From positions 1 to 64,000 of the forward strand of contig NZ_JBGCCT010000039.1 in NCBI RefSeq assembly GCF_041260665.1: DNA of 64,000 nucleotides, written 5' to 3'. A model generated the notes under the pieces. The model ran no database searches, was not told the DNA's origin, and saw only the letters and a program-made list of their open reading frames with translations. The position numbers and the translations under genes are program-made. Source of the DNA: Catenulispora sp. GP43. Lineage in GTDB: Bacteria > Actinomycetota > Actinomycetes > Streptomycetales > Catenulisporaceae. Positions 31,948 through 40,554 of the stretch are shown one piece after another. Each line of letters starts with the position of its first letter. Positions within the stretch are counted from its first letter, which is position 1.

Positions 31948-32263
31948 CGTCCGATAGCCCGCTGGTACGGAAGAGCGAGGGTTCGCCCCCGCGTCATCCG
32001 GAGGGCACCTTCCAGCCGCCGTACTCCTGTAGAGGTAACTCTGATGACAGATCCTTCGAGGCCCCGCCTCAGCTCCGTCGCACCTGCCCGCCGCACACCG
32101 GACTACCGCCTGTGCCTGCTTACGCACCGGGTCCCTCCCCGCGTTCATAAAACGTGCCGCCGAATGCGCTGGGGCGTACCAGCCAGCGTTGTCTGCGTAC
32201 GCCCTTTCCGGACCGCCGACCCCCGTTTCGTGAGTTATGCGACCCCGCTGAGGAGCACCCCCG
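31948..32263 (+). other. Possible long leader between short ORF and next gene
   Basis: About 316 bases between the cysteine-rich short ORF and the gene at 32264. A reading frame from ATG 32044 with AGAGGT upstream runs past 32264, but its third positions are not GC-biased like real genes here, so it is not called. GAGGAG at about 32250 serves the next gene. No known riboswitch consensus was recognised; the region may be an attenuator-type leader. Confidence 0.3.
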
Positions 32264-32887
32264 ATGGACCCCCGCCGCCTGGAGAAGATCTACGACGCCG
32301 TCCGTGACGAGCTGGCCGGCCTGGACCGTTACGAGATCGAGCAGCGTGCCTGCGCGGCCCGTGCCCGCTGGCACGCCGCCTCGACAAGCCCCAACGCCAA
32401 TCCTGAACAACGGGCCCTGGCCGGGGCCCGCGCCGCGGCCATCGGCCGGATCCTGATCCACCTGCGGCGCACCTGGACCGACGAGTACGACGCCGCCGAC
32501 CACGCGGCCCGCGCCCTGGCCGCCGAGCGCGTCGACCCCGAGGTGGCCGCGAGCGTGCGGGCCGCCGGGCACCCCGTCGGGGCCCGCGTGGAGGTCGTCG
32601 GCGAGGAGCGCACCGGGGTCGTGCAGCAGATCCTGGTCTCACGCGAAGAGGACGGGTACTACGCGCGCTGGTACGTCGTGCACGTCGCCGAACTGCAGCT
32701 GTGCCGCGCCTACGGCTGCGACGAGCTGGAGACGCTGGAGCCGGAGCAGGCTCCGCTGGCGCCGGCCGCGCAGCACTCGGCGGCGTCGTTCGCGGTGCTG
32801 GCCGAGCGGGCGGAGCGCGCCGACCGCAGCGCGGTGACGGTCCGGCACGGGCAGCGCAACAGCCGGCGGGTGCTCGCCGCGGCCTGA
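32264..32887 (+). CDS. Hypothetical protein, 207 aa
   Basis: A 207-residue soluble protein. Residues 1-~95 are helical and rich in Ala, Arg and Glu (LEKIYDAVRDELAGLDRYEI, RTWTDEYDAADHAARALAAE). Residues ~105-150 are beta-like (GARVEVVGEERTGVVQQILV, GYYARWYVVHVAELQL), resembling a small barrel, and a basic tail follows. ATG 32264 has GAGGAG about 9 bases upstream. A perfect 14-bp hairpin ends the transcript. I do not recognise the family. The long upstream leader with promoter and short ORF suggests regulated expression. Confidence 0.65.
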   Translation: MDPRRLEKIYDAVRDELAGLDRYEIEQRACAARARWHAASTSPNANPEQRALAGARAAAIGRILIHLRRTWTDEYDAADHAARALAAERVDPEVAASVRAAGHPVGARVEVVGEERTGVVQQILVSREEDGYYARWYVVHVAELQLCRAYGCDELETLEPEQAPLAPAAQHSAASFAVLAERAERADRSAVTVRHGQRNSRRVLAAA

Positions 32888-32972
32888 GCCGGGTCGGCAA
32901 GCCCGCAAGCCCGCAAGCCCGGCAAGGACGCCGGGCGGCGGCACGGCGGGAGCGGCCAGAGGTCCACACGCG

Positions 32973-33004
32973 GCCGGATCCGGTGCGCAGGCACCGGATC
33001 CGGC
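32973..33004 (+). terminator. Perfect 14-bp hairpin terminator
   Basis: GCCGGATCCGGTGC (32973-32986) and GCACCGGATCCGGC (32991-33004) pair perfectly around the loop GCAG. It lies 86 bases after the hypothetical gene and just before the end of the convergent Vps62-like gene. Confidence 0.7.
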
Positions 33005-33121
33005 GCATCGGTGCTCGGCGTTCATGGCAGGGATCCGTCATACGCCGTGCTCAGCGATGGTTTTCAGCCAGCCCCATGTGATGGACGGCACACCGAGTGG
33101 GTCCGGTGCCCGAGCCGCGGC

Positions 33122-34957
33122 TCACCGCCGGAAGAAGTCCCGCACGTTCACCAGCAGCAGCACCAGCGCCGCGATGCCCATCACGACGAGGAACCCGTCG
33201 CGGGCGTGCCGCGCCGCGTACTCCAGCACGCTGATCACCACGCCGGCGCCGACCAGGATCACCGCGAGGCTGACCGCGGTGGTCAGCAGGCGGCGGCGGG
33301 CCAGGGACTCCAGGGCGGCGAAGACCACCAGGATGGCCAGCAGCGTCGGGATCTTCTGGCGGTCGTCGGGCAGCAGCAGGACCGTGGCCACCGCCAGGAA
33401 CAGCAGCGGGACGCTGACCGCGGCCCAGATCTGCAGCAGGATCCCGTGGTGCTTGCGGTCCCCGGGGACGTACGGCTTGTGGGAGCGGGTGACGTGCTCC
33501 TGCGGGTCCTGCGGCGGCGGACCGCCGCGCTGCAACACGTCGGCGTGGACCGCACGCTCCTCGGCCAGCGCGGTGCGCTCCCGGATCAGGCTCATGACCG
33601 ACTGCTCGGCCACGCGCGCCTCGCCGAGGCGCTCGGCCGCGGTTTTGGCGGTCTGGAACTCCGTGCTCAGGGACCGGACTTCGGCGTGGCGGTCGCGGGC
33701 CCCCTGCTGGAGGGCCGCGGTCTGCTCGTCGGCTTCGGCGATGCGGATGTCGAGGTCGGCGATGCGGCTCTGGAGGCTGTGCGCCAGGCCGGTGTCGTCC
33801 GGGGACACCTTGTGCAGGCCGGCCCAGCCGAGGGGGTCGGCCCAGGAGAAGCGGACGGTGCCGTCGCGCTCGTAGCGCGGGCCCGCCGGGGCTCGCTCGC
33901 CGCCGGCCCAGTCCCGGGTGTCGACGCCCCACAGGCCGCGGAAGCCGCGCACCCAGGGGGTGTCGTCGTCGATGAGGACCGGCTGCCACGCGCGGTCCTG
34001 GCCGGGGCCGACCCGGGTGCCGTCGCCGCGGGCGTAGTCGATGAACGGGATGCCGAAGCCGTGGTCCTCGCTGCGGGCCCGGCGCAGCATCACCTCCGCC
34101 GCCCGCTTCCACCAACGGGCCAGTGTGCCGAGGAAGCGGGGGTTGACGGTGACGAGGTAGTCGCCGGCGAGGAAGGCCCCGGAGTGGGAGCCGGCCCCGG
34201 CGAAGACGACGGGGTGGGTGCCCTCGGCCACCGTGAGGTCCGGGTCGTCCCAGCGGCGGCGGAGGTCGTCGCCGGTGTAGTCGTGCGAGGAGAAGGCGAC
34301 CCAGCGCGGGATGACGGTGCTCGGCCCCCCGGCGACGGCCGACTGGTCCTCGGCGAGGTAGACCGTCACCATCTCCCAGTCCGCCTCGTGGTCGTTGACG
34401 CCGCCGAACGTGGAGCGCCAGTCGTTGGCCGCGTAGAAGTACCAGTACTGCAGGATGACGTAGCCGCCCTGGCGCAGGACGCGGCCGTAGTACGGGGACG
34501 CCTCCGCCCCGCCGCCGGCCTGGTACTGCTCGGCGGCCTTGGTCATCACGCCGCCGGGGACCGTGCCGCGGATCAGCAGGCTCAGCCGGAGCAGGACGTC
34601 GATCAGGCGCGCGACGAAGCCGACGGCCGCGAGCCGGCCGGTGCGGCGGATGCCGGTCGGGTGTCCTTTGCGCCAGCGGCGGACCTCGCCGCCGCCGGCG
34701 GGTTTGAGGACGTAGCGCAGGAACAGAGGGCGGCCGGGGTGCTGCTCGGAGACCGTCAGCAGGCTCGCGAGGTCGAGTTCGCCGGCCGGGACCAGCTCGG
34801 TCTGTCTGTCGCCGTCGCGCCACAGGCCGGCCGCGGCGATGTAGCGCTCGATGTCGGTCGGGAGGAAGTACTCGCCCTTGGTGTAGGCCAGGATCGGCTC
34901 GTGGGCGCGGAGCAGGGCGAGGTCGTCCTGGGACGGGGCGGGGTCGGCGGCAGTCAT
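33122..34957 (-). CDS. Vps62-like protein with coiled coil and C-terminal membrane helices
   Basis: A 611-residue protein. Residues ~165-420 match the Vps62-type domain: VILQYWYFYAANDW (168-180), then GGVNDHEADWEMVTVYL with HEADWE at 190-195, and later VVFAGAGSHSGAFL. The related NPP1 proteins use a similar HExxWE-like acidic/His cluster for metal binding. Residues ~430-510 are a charged coiled coil (RIADLDIRIAEADEQTAALQQ). Three to four membrane segments follow near the C-terminus. The combination suggests a membrane-anchored surface or cytosolic protein, but no function is known in bacteria. It is the downstream neighbour of the SDR gene with a 45-base gap. Confidence 0.75.
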   Translation of the reverse strand: MTAADPAPSQDDLALLRAHEPILAYTKGEYFLPTDIERYIAAAGLWRDGDRQTELVPAGELDLASLLTVSEQHPGRPLFLRYVLKPAGGGEVRRWRKGHPTGIRRTGRLAAVGFVARLIDVLLRLSLLIRGTVPGGVMTKAAEQYQAGGGAEASPYYGRVLRQGGYVILQYWYFYAANDWRSTFGGVNDHEADWEMVTVYLAEDQSAVAGGPSTVIPRWVAFSSHDYTGDDLRRRWDDPDLTVAEGTHPVVFAGAGSHSGAFLAGDYLVTVNPRFLGTLARWWKRAAEVMLRRARSEDHGFGIPFIDYARGDGTRVGPGQDRAWQPVLIDDDTPWVRGFRGLWGVDTRDWAGGERAPAGPRYERDGTVRFSWADPLGWAGLHKVSPDDTGLAHSLQSRIADLDIRIAEADEQTAALQQGARDRHAEVRSLSTEFQTAKTAAERLGEARVAEQSVMSLIRERTALAEERAVHADVLQRGGPPPQDPQEHVTRSHKPYVPGDRKHHGILLQIWAAVSVPLLFLAVATVLLLPDDRQKIPTLLAILVVFAALESLARRRLLTTAVSLAVILVGAGVVISVLEYAARHARDGFLVVMGIAALVLLLVNVRDFFRR

Positions 34958-35002
34958 CGATGCCGACGATAGGTCACCGCGATCAAGGGCGCGCGGCGGG
35001 CC

Positions 35003-35722
35003 TCAGCGTGTGGTGAAGGCACCGCCGTCCACGTGGATCGTCTGGCCGGTGATGTGCCGCGCCCCGGCCGAGGCCAGGAAGAAGACCGTCTCGGCGATGT
35101 CCCGCGGCGTGCCGGCGCGCTTGGTGTGGGTCTCGGCGATCAGGGCCTGCTCGCGCACGTCGGTCATGGCGCCCTGGAAGAAGCCGGTGCCGGCGATGTA
35201 GCCGGGGGCGATCACGTTGGCGGTGACGCCGCGCGGGCCGAGTTCGGCGGACAGCATGGCGTACCAGGCGGCGAGGGCGGCTTTGGCCGCGCCGTAGGAG
35301 CCGCCGCGGCGTTCGGAGCCGATGGTGCCGACGGCCAGGGCGGTGCCGCCGGGGGCGAGGACCGGCTTGAGGGCGGTGGTGGTCAGGACCGCGCTGAGCA
35401 GGTTGCCGTCCAGATCGGCGCGCCAGTGGGCGAGCACGGCCTCCAGCTCGGCGGCCTCCGGTCCAGGCTGCGCGGCGCCGAGGCCGCCGGCGGCGTTGAC
35501 CAGGACGTCGAGGGTGTCGAAGCGGGCCGCGAGGGCTTCGACGGCGCGCGGGTCGGCGGCGTCGCAGACCACGCCGACCGCGCCGAGTTCCTTCGCGACG
35601 CTCTCGACGAGGTGCTCGCGGCGGCCGGTGATGACGACGCCGGCGCCGTCGGCGGTGAAGCGCTCGGCGACGGCGCGGCCGATGCCGCTGGTGCCGCCGG
35701 TGACGAGGACGCTGCGGGGCAT
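35003..35722 (-). CDS. Short-chain dehydrogenase/reductase
   Basis: A 239-residue classical SDR. It has the cofactor motif TGGTSGIG at residues 8-15, an arginine-containing TGRREH after strand 2 that favours NADP, NAAGG in place of the usual NNAG, the Y-x3-K pair in GGSYGAAKAAL, and a normal C-terminal ITGQTIHVDGG. The catalytic serine is in GTIGSE. An AGGAGG ribosome site precedes the ATG. It is divergent from a MarR-family gene with two abutting dyads in the gap, so expression is probably controlled by that regulator in response to its substrate or an electrophile. Confidence 0.9.
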   Translation of the reverse strand: MPRSVLVTGGTSGIGRAVAERFTADGAGVVITGRREHLVESVAKELGAVGVVCDAADPRAVEALAARFDTLDVLVNAAGGLGAAQPGPEAAELEAVLAHWRADLDGNLLSAVLTTTALKPVLAPGGTALAVGTIGSERRGGSYGAAKAALAAWYAMLSAELGPRGVTANVIAPGYIAGTGFFQGAMTDVREQALIAETHTKRAGTPRDIAETVFFLASAGARHITGQTIHVDGGAFTTR

Positions 35723-35738
35723 GGTCGCCTCCTGATAT

Positions 35739-35766
35739 GTTTAGAGCTAAACGTTTAGACCTTAAC
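35739..35766. promoter_or_regulatory. Two abutting 14-bp dyads, MarR operator
   Basis: GTTTAGAGCTAAAC (35739-35752) is a perfect palindrome. It is followed without gap by GTTTAGACCTTAAC (35753-35766), the same dyad with one mismatched pair. Both sit in the SDR/MarR divergent gap, the expected place for MarR dimers controlling both genes. Confidence 0.75.
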
Positions 35767-35811
35767 ATAGCGCCGCCACGCCGCCAGAGAGCCAGAGAGC
35801 CAGGGAGCCGC

Positions 35812-36309
35812 ATGAGCACCACCGCCGCCGAGATCGCCGACGCATGGCGCCGCGAACGCCCCGGGACGCCGGTCGACTCCATCGAGGTCTTCACCCCGAT
35901 CGTGCGGCTGGCCAAGCTGCTCACCGACGACCGGACCCGGGTGCTGCGCGCGGCCGGCATCGACCGGGCGACGCTGGACCTGCTGTCGGTGCTGCGGCGC
36001 TCCGGGCCGCCCTACACGCTGACCACGCGCGCGCTCACCGAGCGGACGCTGGTGACCGCCGGGGCGATCTCGCAGCGGGTGGCGCGGGCCGAGCAGGAGG
36101 GCCTGGTGACCCGGGCGCCGGATCCCTCGGGGCACAAGGCGGTGGCGGTGGCGCTGACCGCGGCGGGGCACGCGGTGATCGAGCGCTCCGTGGACGCGGT
36201 GCTCGGGCGCGACTCGGAGCTGGTCGCCGGGCTCAGCGCCGAGGAGCGGGAGGTGTTGATCCCGCTCCTCGGCAAGCTCGAGACGTTCGTCAGGTCGCGC
36301 GGGGCCTGA
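35812..36309 (+). CDS. MarR-family transcriptional regulator
   Basis: A 165-residue winged-helix regulator. Residues ~50-125 show the MarR core: GIDRATLDLLSVLRRSG, LTTRALTERTLVTAGAISQRVARAEQEGLV as helix-turn-helix, and APDPSGHKAVAVALTAAG as the wing with DPSGHK. Helices at both ends form the dimer. ATG 35812 has GGGAG about 6 bases upstream; an upstream in-frame ATG at 35737 would lie inside the operator and is rejected. It likely represses itself and the divergent SDR gene. Confidence 0.9.
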   Translation: MSTTAAEIADAWRRERPGTPVDSIEVFTPIVRLAKLLTDDRTRVLRAAGIDRATLDLLSVLRRSGPPYTLTTRALTERTLVTAGAISQRVARAEQEGLVTRAPDPSGHKAVAVALTAAGHAVIERSVDAVLGRDSELVAGLSAEEREVLIPLLGKLETFVRSRGA

Positions 36310-36441
36310 CGCACAGCCGCCGCCCGACTGCGAACGATCGCCGGTTTGGCCACAGGCTCACCGCCGAGACACAGGAGCTGCTGAACCCGCTCCTCGGCAC
36401 CTCCCGCAAAGCCGCTATGGCTTCGACCGCTACACCTTCGA

Positions 36442-38082
36442 CTACGACCCGGCCGCCGTGACGCACAGGTTCGGGTCGGCCGCGTTCTCCCCGTCGGCGC
36501 TGGACAGCGCCGCCGACGGCAGCGCGCTCGGGCTGCTGGAGGACGAGGCCGCGCCGGGGTTGTACACGTCACCGCTGGCGAAGTCCGAGCCGACGCGCAC
36601 CACGATCGGCGCGCTGCCGTCGGTGCCGGGCTGGACCGCGGAGGCCGGCAGCTGGAGCGCCGCGGCGACCGCCTGGGCCGCGGCCTGGTGCGCCTGGCCG
36701 CTGTAGTACACCGTGGTCGTGGCGACGCCGCTGCCGTAGCCGACGCCGGTGGCGTTCTTGAAGCCGTCGGCCTGCAAGGTGGCGGCGAGCTGGCGGGAGC
36801 GGCCGTCGTTGGTGGTGCCGTTCTCGACCACGATGCTGTCCGTGACCGAGCTCGGGCTCAGGCTGCTGGTCGTCGCCGCCGGGGTCGGGGAGGGCGCGCC
36901 GGGGGTGGCACCGGCGCTGCCGCTCGCCGCCGTGGTGGGGCCGGTGACCGACTGGTCGTGGCCGATCAGGGAGAAGATCTGCTGGTCCAGGGCGGTGTCC
37001 GGGGCCACGCGGTTGGGGTCCGGCGCGTAGGCGGTCGTGGGCATGGTCAGGAAGGTGATGTTCTGGGTCGGCACCTTCTTGAGGGTGTTGGCCAGGTCCA
37101 GCAGCTTGCTCACGCTGGCGATGCCGTCGTCCACGGTCAGCGACTTGGAGGCGATGTCCATCAGGTGCGTGGCCTGGATCGGGTTGTCGAACGTGGCCTG
37201 GTCCTTCATCTTGCGGATCAGGGCCGACAGGTACTGGTGCTGCGCCTCGGTGCGGTACAGGTCCGAGCCGTCGGCGAAGCCCTCGCGGGTGCGCAGGAAG
37301 GCCAGGGCCGTGTCGCCCTGGATCACCGAGGTGCCGGCCGGCAGGTTCAGGTGTGAGTCCGGGTCGTTCACCGCCTTGGTGACGCAGACCGGGACGCCGC
37401 CGACGGCGTCGGTCAGGGCCACCACGCCGGCGAAGTCGACCATCATGAAGTGGTCGATCTTGACGTGGGTGAACTCCTCGACGGTGTCCACCTGGCAGCC
37501 GGGGCCGGCGGCCAGCGCCGAGTTGATCATGCCGACGCTCTGCGCCGGGTACTGGTTGCCCTTGGCGTCCACGCACGCCGGGATCGGGACCATGGTGTCG
37601 CGCGGCAGCGACACCACGGTCGCGTTGCTGCGGTCGGCCGAGATGTGGACCAGCATCTCCACGTCGGAGCGGCCGGAGGGGTCGGTGAAGCCGCCCAGGC
37701 TCGCGTCCTGGCCGGGCAGCCGGGCGTCGGTGCCGATGAGCAGGATGTTGATCGGGACGTCGCCGTACGGGTCCGGAGTCGGCTGGACGATGCCGCCGCC
37801 GCTGGCCAGCTGGTCCGGCGGGACGACGGCGCCGTGCAGCGGCGCGCCCTTGATGTTGTGGTCGAGGCGGTAGTACCAGTAGCCCGCGTAGGCGACCGTG
37901 CCGCCGATGACCAGCACCAGCATCCCGGAAATGACCATCAGCGTGCGCTTGACGCGGCGCCGCGTCCTGCTCGCCTGCGGCCCCGCGGCGGCCGCGTCCT
38001 GCGGCGTCCCCGAGGAGTGCTTGGGGACCCATGCCGTGCCGGAGGTGTCGTCCTCGGCTATACCGGACGTGTCGTCACTCAC
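36442..38082 (-). CDS. LytR-CpsA-Psr (LCP) family cell-wall ligase
   Basis: A 546-residue envelope protein. A cytoplasmic tail and one membrane segment (~47-70, LMVISGMLVLVIGGTVAYAG) lead to the LCP catalytic domain at ~110-350, with NILLIGTDARLPG, GRSDVEMLVHISADR, VSLPRDTMVPIP and ALAFLRTREGFADGSDLYRTEAQHQYL. The conserved Arg and Asp residues that bind the polyprenyl pyrophosphate are present. A Ser/Pro/Thr linker (~395-425) and a LytR_C domain (~430-520) follow. LCP proteins transfer teichoic-acid-like or arabinogalactan-like polymers to peptidoglycan. It follows the HelD-like gene on the same strand after 18 bases. Confidence 0.92.
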   Translation of the reverse strand: MSDDTSGIAEDDTSGTAWVPKHSSGTPQDAAAAGPQASRTRRRVKRTLMVISGMLVLVIGGTVAYAGYWYYRLDHNIKGAPLHGAVVPPDQLASGGGIVQPTPDPYGDVPINILLIGTDARLPGQDASLGGFTDPSGRSDVEMLVHISADRSNATVVSLPRDTMVPIPACVDAKGNQYPAQSVGMINSALAAGPGCQVDTVEEFTHVKIDHFMMVDFAGVVALTDAVGGVPVCVTKAVNDPDSHLNLPAGTSVIQGDTALAFLRTREGFADGSDLYRTEAQHQYLSALIRKMKDQATFDNPIQATHLMDIASKSLTVDDGIASVSKLLDLANTLKKVPTQNITFLTMPTTAYAPDPNRVAPDTALDQQIFSLIGHDQSVTGPTTAASGSAGATPGAPSPTPAATTSSLSPSSVTDSIVVENGTTNDGRSRQLAATLQADGFKNATGVGYGSGVATTTVYYSGQAHQAAAQAVAAALQLPASAVQPGTDGSAPIVVRVGSDFASGDVYNPGAASSSSSPSALPSAALSSADGENAADPNLCVTAAGS

Positions 38083-38100
38083 CGTTCGTACTCCGTCCGC

Positions 38101-40395
38101 TCAGTCCCCGTCCCCGCCCACTTCGATGACGCTTGACCCCCCAGCTGCGGTTCCACCCTCCACGGAAATCGTGACGAGCAGCTGAGTGGCCCGAGTGGCG
38201 GTGACGTAGTGCGTGCGGGGGCCCATCGGGGATTCCGAGGCGATCAGGTCCGGGTCGACCAGCACCACGGCGTCGAACTCCAGGCCCTTGGACTCCAGCG
38301 AGCCCAGGACCTGCACGCGGTCCGGCACGTCGGTCACGATGAACCTCCCCAACCGGGTCATCGGCACGATCACTCCGACTGTGCCCTCCACCTCGCCGGC
38401 CAACCGGCGCGCGGCGGCCCCGGCGGCCGAGGCCAGGTCGGCCTCGGTGCTCACCACGAACTCCGGGGGCCGTCCGGTGGAACGGACGGCCCGCGGCAGC
38501 GCCGCGTCCGGCAGGAACCGGCGCAGCAGGGCCGCGGCGTAGTCGGCGATCTCCACCGGGTTCCGGTAGTTGGTGGTCAGCTCGAACTGCCGGCGCTCCC
38601 GCGAGGTGCCCAGCGCCAGGTCCATCGAGCGCCGGGCCTCGTCCAGGTCCTCCCACGAGCTCTGGGCCGCGTCGGCCACCACGGTCCAGGTCGCGTGCCG
38701 GCCGCGCCGGGCCAGCATCCGCCACTGCATGGGCGAGAGGTCCTGGGCCTCGTCGACGACGATGTGCCCGAATTCCTCCGGGTCAGGTTCTTCCTCGTAG
38801 GCACCGCGGCGCGCCGCGCGGTCGCCGAAGGTCGACAGCTCGCGGAAGCCGCCGGACTCCGGCTCCGTGCCGTCGTCGGTCTCCTCGCCGGTCAGCAGGT
38901 TCACGCCGTCCACGACGTAGGGGTTCGCCGCCGCGGCCGCGCGCGCCGTGCGCGGGCCCTCGCCGAGCAGCGAGTCCAGCTCGTCCAGGAGCGCCACGTC
39001 GGAGTAGGACAGCCCGGCGCCCCGCTCCCCCACGGCGCGCCACGACTCGGCCAGCAGGGCGGCGTCGGAGGCGCTCAGCACGCCGCGTGAGACGTCGGCC
39101 AGGTACGCCGGGTCGCCGAGCGAGCGCAGCACCTCCAGCGGGCTGCGCTGCGGCCACCAGGCGGTCACGAAGTCGGCGAAGGGCCGCTCGGAGCGCAGCT
39201 CGGACAGGAAGGTGCGCTTGTCGTCCTCGAGCAGGTCCGGGTACTCGTCGTAGGGCGAGGCGTCGCCGGCGGCGCGCTTGGCGTCCTGGTAGGCGTTCCA
39301 GGCGGCGTCCTGGAGGGCCCGGATGACGTCGGCGCGCACCGCGTTCGGGCGCCGGTTGCCGCCGCGCAGCATCCGCTCGCGCAGCGCGGCCAGCTGCGGC
39401 GCGTCCAGGGTGAAGAACGTGCCCTGGTAGATCAGGCGGACGTCCTTCGGGGCGCCCCACGGCGCGTCGTTCGCCGCCTTGCGCAGGACGCGCACCATGC
39501 GCGGCGAGCCCTTCAGCTTGGCCAGCACCGCGTCCTCGTGGCGGGTGGCCTCCACGCCGTTCACCACGTCGCCCAGCGAGCGCAGCGCGGCACCGCCCTC
39601 ACCCAGGGAGGGCAGCACCCGCTCGATGTAGTCGGTGAAGCGCCGGTTCGGGCCGACCACCAGCACCCCGCGCGAGCCGAAGCGGCGCCGGTGCTGGAAC
39701 ATCAGCCACGCCACCCGGTGCAGCGCCACCGCGGTCTTGCCGGTGCCCGGGCCGCCGGTGACCACCACGCTCACGTCGGCGGGCGAGCGGATCACCACGT
39801 CCTGCTCGCGCTGGATGGTCGCGACGATGTCGCGCATGTGGCCGGTGCGGGTGCGGGCCAGCGCGGCGATGAAGGCGCCGTCGCCGACCACCGGCAGGCC
39901 CTCGGGCGCGGCGTCCGGGTCGAGCAGGTCGTCCTCGATGTCCAGGACCTTCTCGCCGCGGCAGTGCAGCACCCGGCGGCGCACGACGCCCTTCGGGTCC
40001 TCCGGGGCGGCCTGGTAGAAGGCGGCGGCGGCCGGCGCGCGCCAGTCCACGACCAGCGGCTCCAGCTCCTCGGTGCGCACCCCGAGCCGGCCGATGCGGT
40101 AGGTCTCCAGCTCCTCGCCGGGGGTCTCCGGCTTGAGGTCCAGGCGACCGAACACCAGTTCGTTGTAGGCGTTCTCCAGGGACCGCTCCCAGATGGCCGC
40201 CTCCATGACCTGCACGTCCCGGTCGACCAGCGCCGAGTAGGTCCCGCCCTGGGCCACCTTGTAGCTCTCGCGCACCCGGCTCGCGGCCTGCTCGCGCATC
40301 CGGGCCAGCCGGGCGTAGGCGGCGTCCACGGCCTGCTGCTCGACCGCGATCTCGCGATCCTTGACGTGCGCCGAACCGTCCTGCTGAGGTGACAC
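38101..40395 (-). CDS. HelD/HelR-like RNA polymerase recycling ATPase
   Basis: A 764-residue UvrD/Rep-like protein of the HelD family, which removes RNA polymerase from stalled or antibiotic-bound complexes. An N-terminal coiled coil (~10-90) forms the arm entering the secondary channel. VDWRAPAAAAFYQA is typical of the family. Walker A GGPGTGKT lies at ~214-221, Walker B HIVVDEAQDLSPMQW at ~570, then TTNYRNPVEIADYA and VTATRATQLL near the end. GTG 40395 is preferred because AGAGG lies 7 bases before it; ATG 40410 lacks a ribosome site. No rifamycin-associated element was found upstream, so a rifampicin-resistance role remains a guess. Confidence 0.85.
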   Translation of the reverse strand: MSPQQDGSAHVKDREIAVEQQAVDAAYARLARMREQAASRVRESYKVAQGGTYSALVDRDVQVMEAAIWERSLENAYNELVFGRLDLKPETPGEELETYRIGRLGVRTEELEPLVVDWRAPAAAAFYQAAPEDPKGVVRRRVLHCRGEKVLDIEDDLLDPDAAPEGLPVVGDGAFIAALARTRTGHMRDIVATIQREQDVVIRSPADVSVVVTGGPGTGKTAVALHRVAWLMFQHRRRFGSRGVLVVGPNRRFTDYIERVLPSLGEGGAALRSLGDVVNGVEATRHEDAVLAKLKGSPRMVRVLRKAANDAPWGAPKDVRLIYQGTFFTLDAPQLAALRERMLRGGNRRPNAVRADVIRALQDAAWNAYQDAKRAAGDASPYDEYPDLLEDDKRTFLSELRSERPFADFVTAWWPQRSPLEVLRSLGDPAYLADVSRGVLSASDAALLAESWRAVGERGAGLSYSDVALLDELDSLLGEGPRTARAAAAANPYVVDGVNLLTGEETDDGTEPESGGFRELSTFGDRAARRGAYEEEPDPEEFGHIVVDEAQDLSPMQWRMLARRGRHATWTVVADAAQSSWEDLDEARRSMDLALGTSRERRQFELTTNYRNPVEIADYAAALLRRFLPDAALPRAVRSTGRPPEFVVSTEADLASAAGAAARRLAGEVEGTVGVIVPMTRLGRFIVTDVPDRVQVLGSLESKGLEFDAVVLVDPDLIASESPMGPRTHYVTATRATQLLVTISVEGGTAAGGSSVIEVGGDGD

Positions 40396-40554
40396 CCCGC
40401 GACCTCTCATCGTCTACTGAGCCAGCACAACCGCACGATCATCGCCGACCGCGCCCACCCGGGCAAACGCCGTCCGCCGCCGAAGTGTTTGCATTCCGTT
40501 TGGAACAGCTCTCACAGGGTCCTCATAAGCACCTGCCGGACTTATGTTCGGACC

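Noticed and set aside
31671-32148. Minus-strand ORFs in the 31.6-32.2 kb gap
   Set aside because: They have poor codon bias and no ribosome site, and run opposite a well-formed promoter and short ORF.
31948-32263. Known riboswitch (for example c-di-AMP type) in the leader
   Set aside because: No consensus core of a known actinobacterial riboswitch could be matched by eye; left as an unassigned leader.
32044-32307. 87-codon ORF with AGAGGT upstream of ATG
   Set aside because: Third positions lack the GC bias of real genes here and it overlaps the start of the better-supported gene at 32264.
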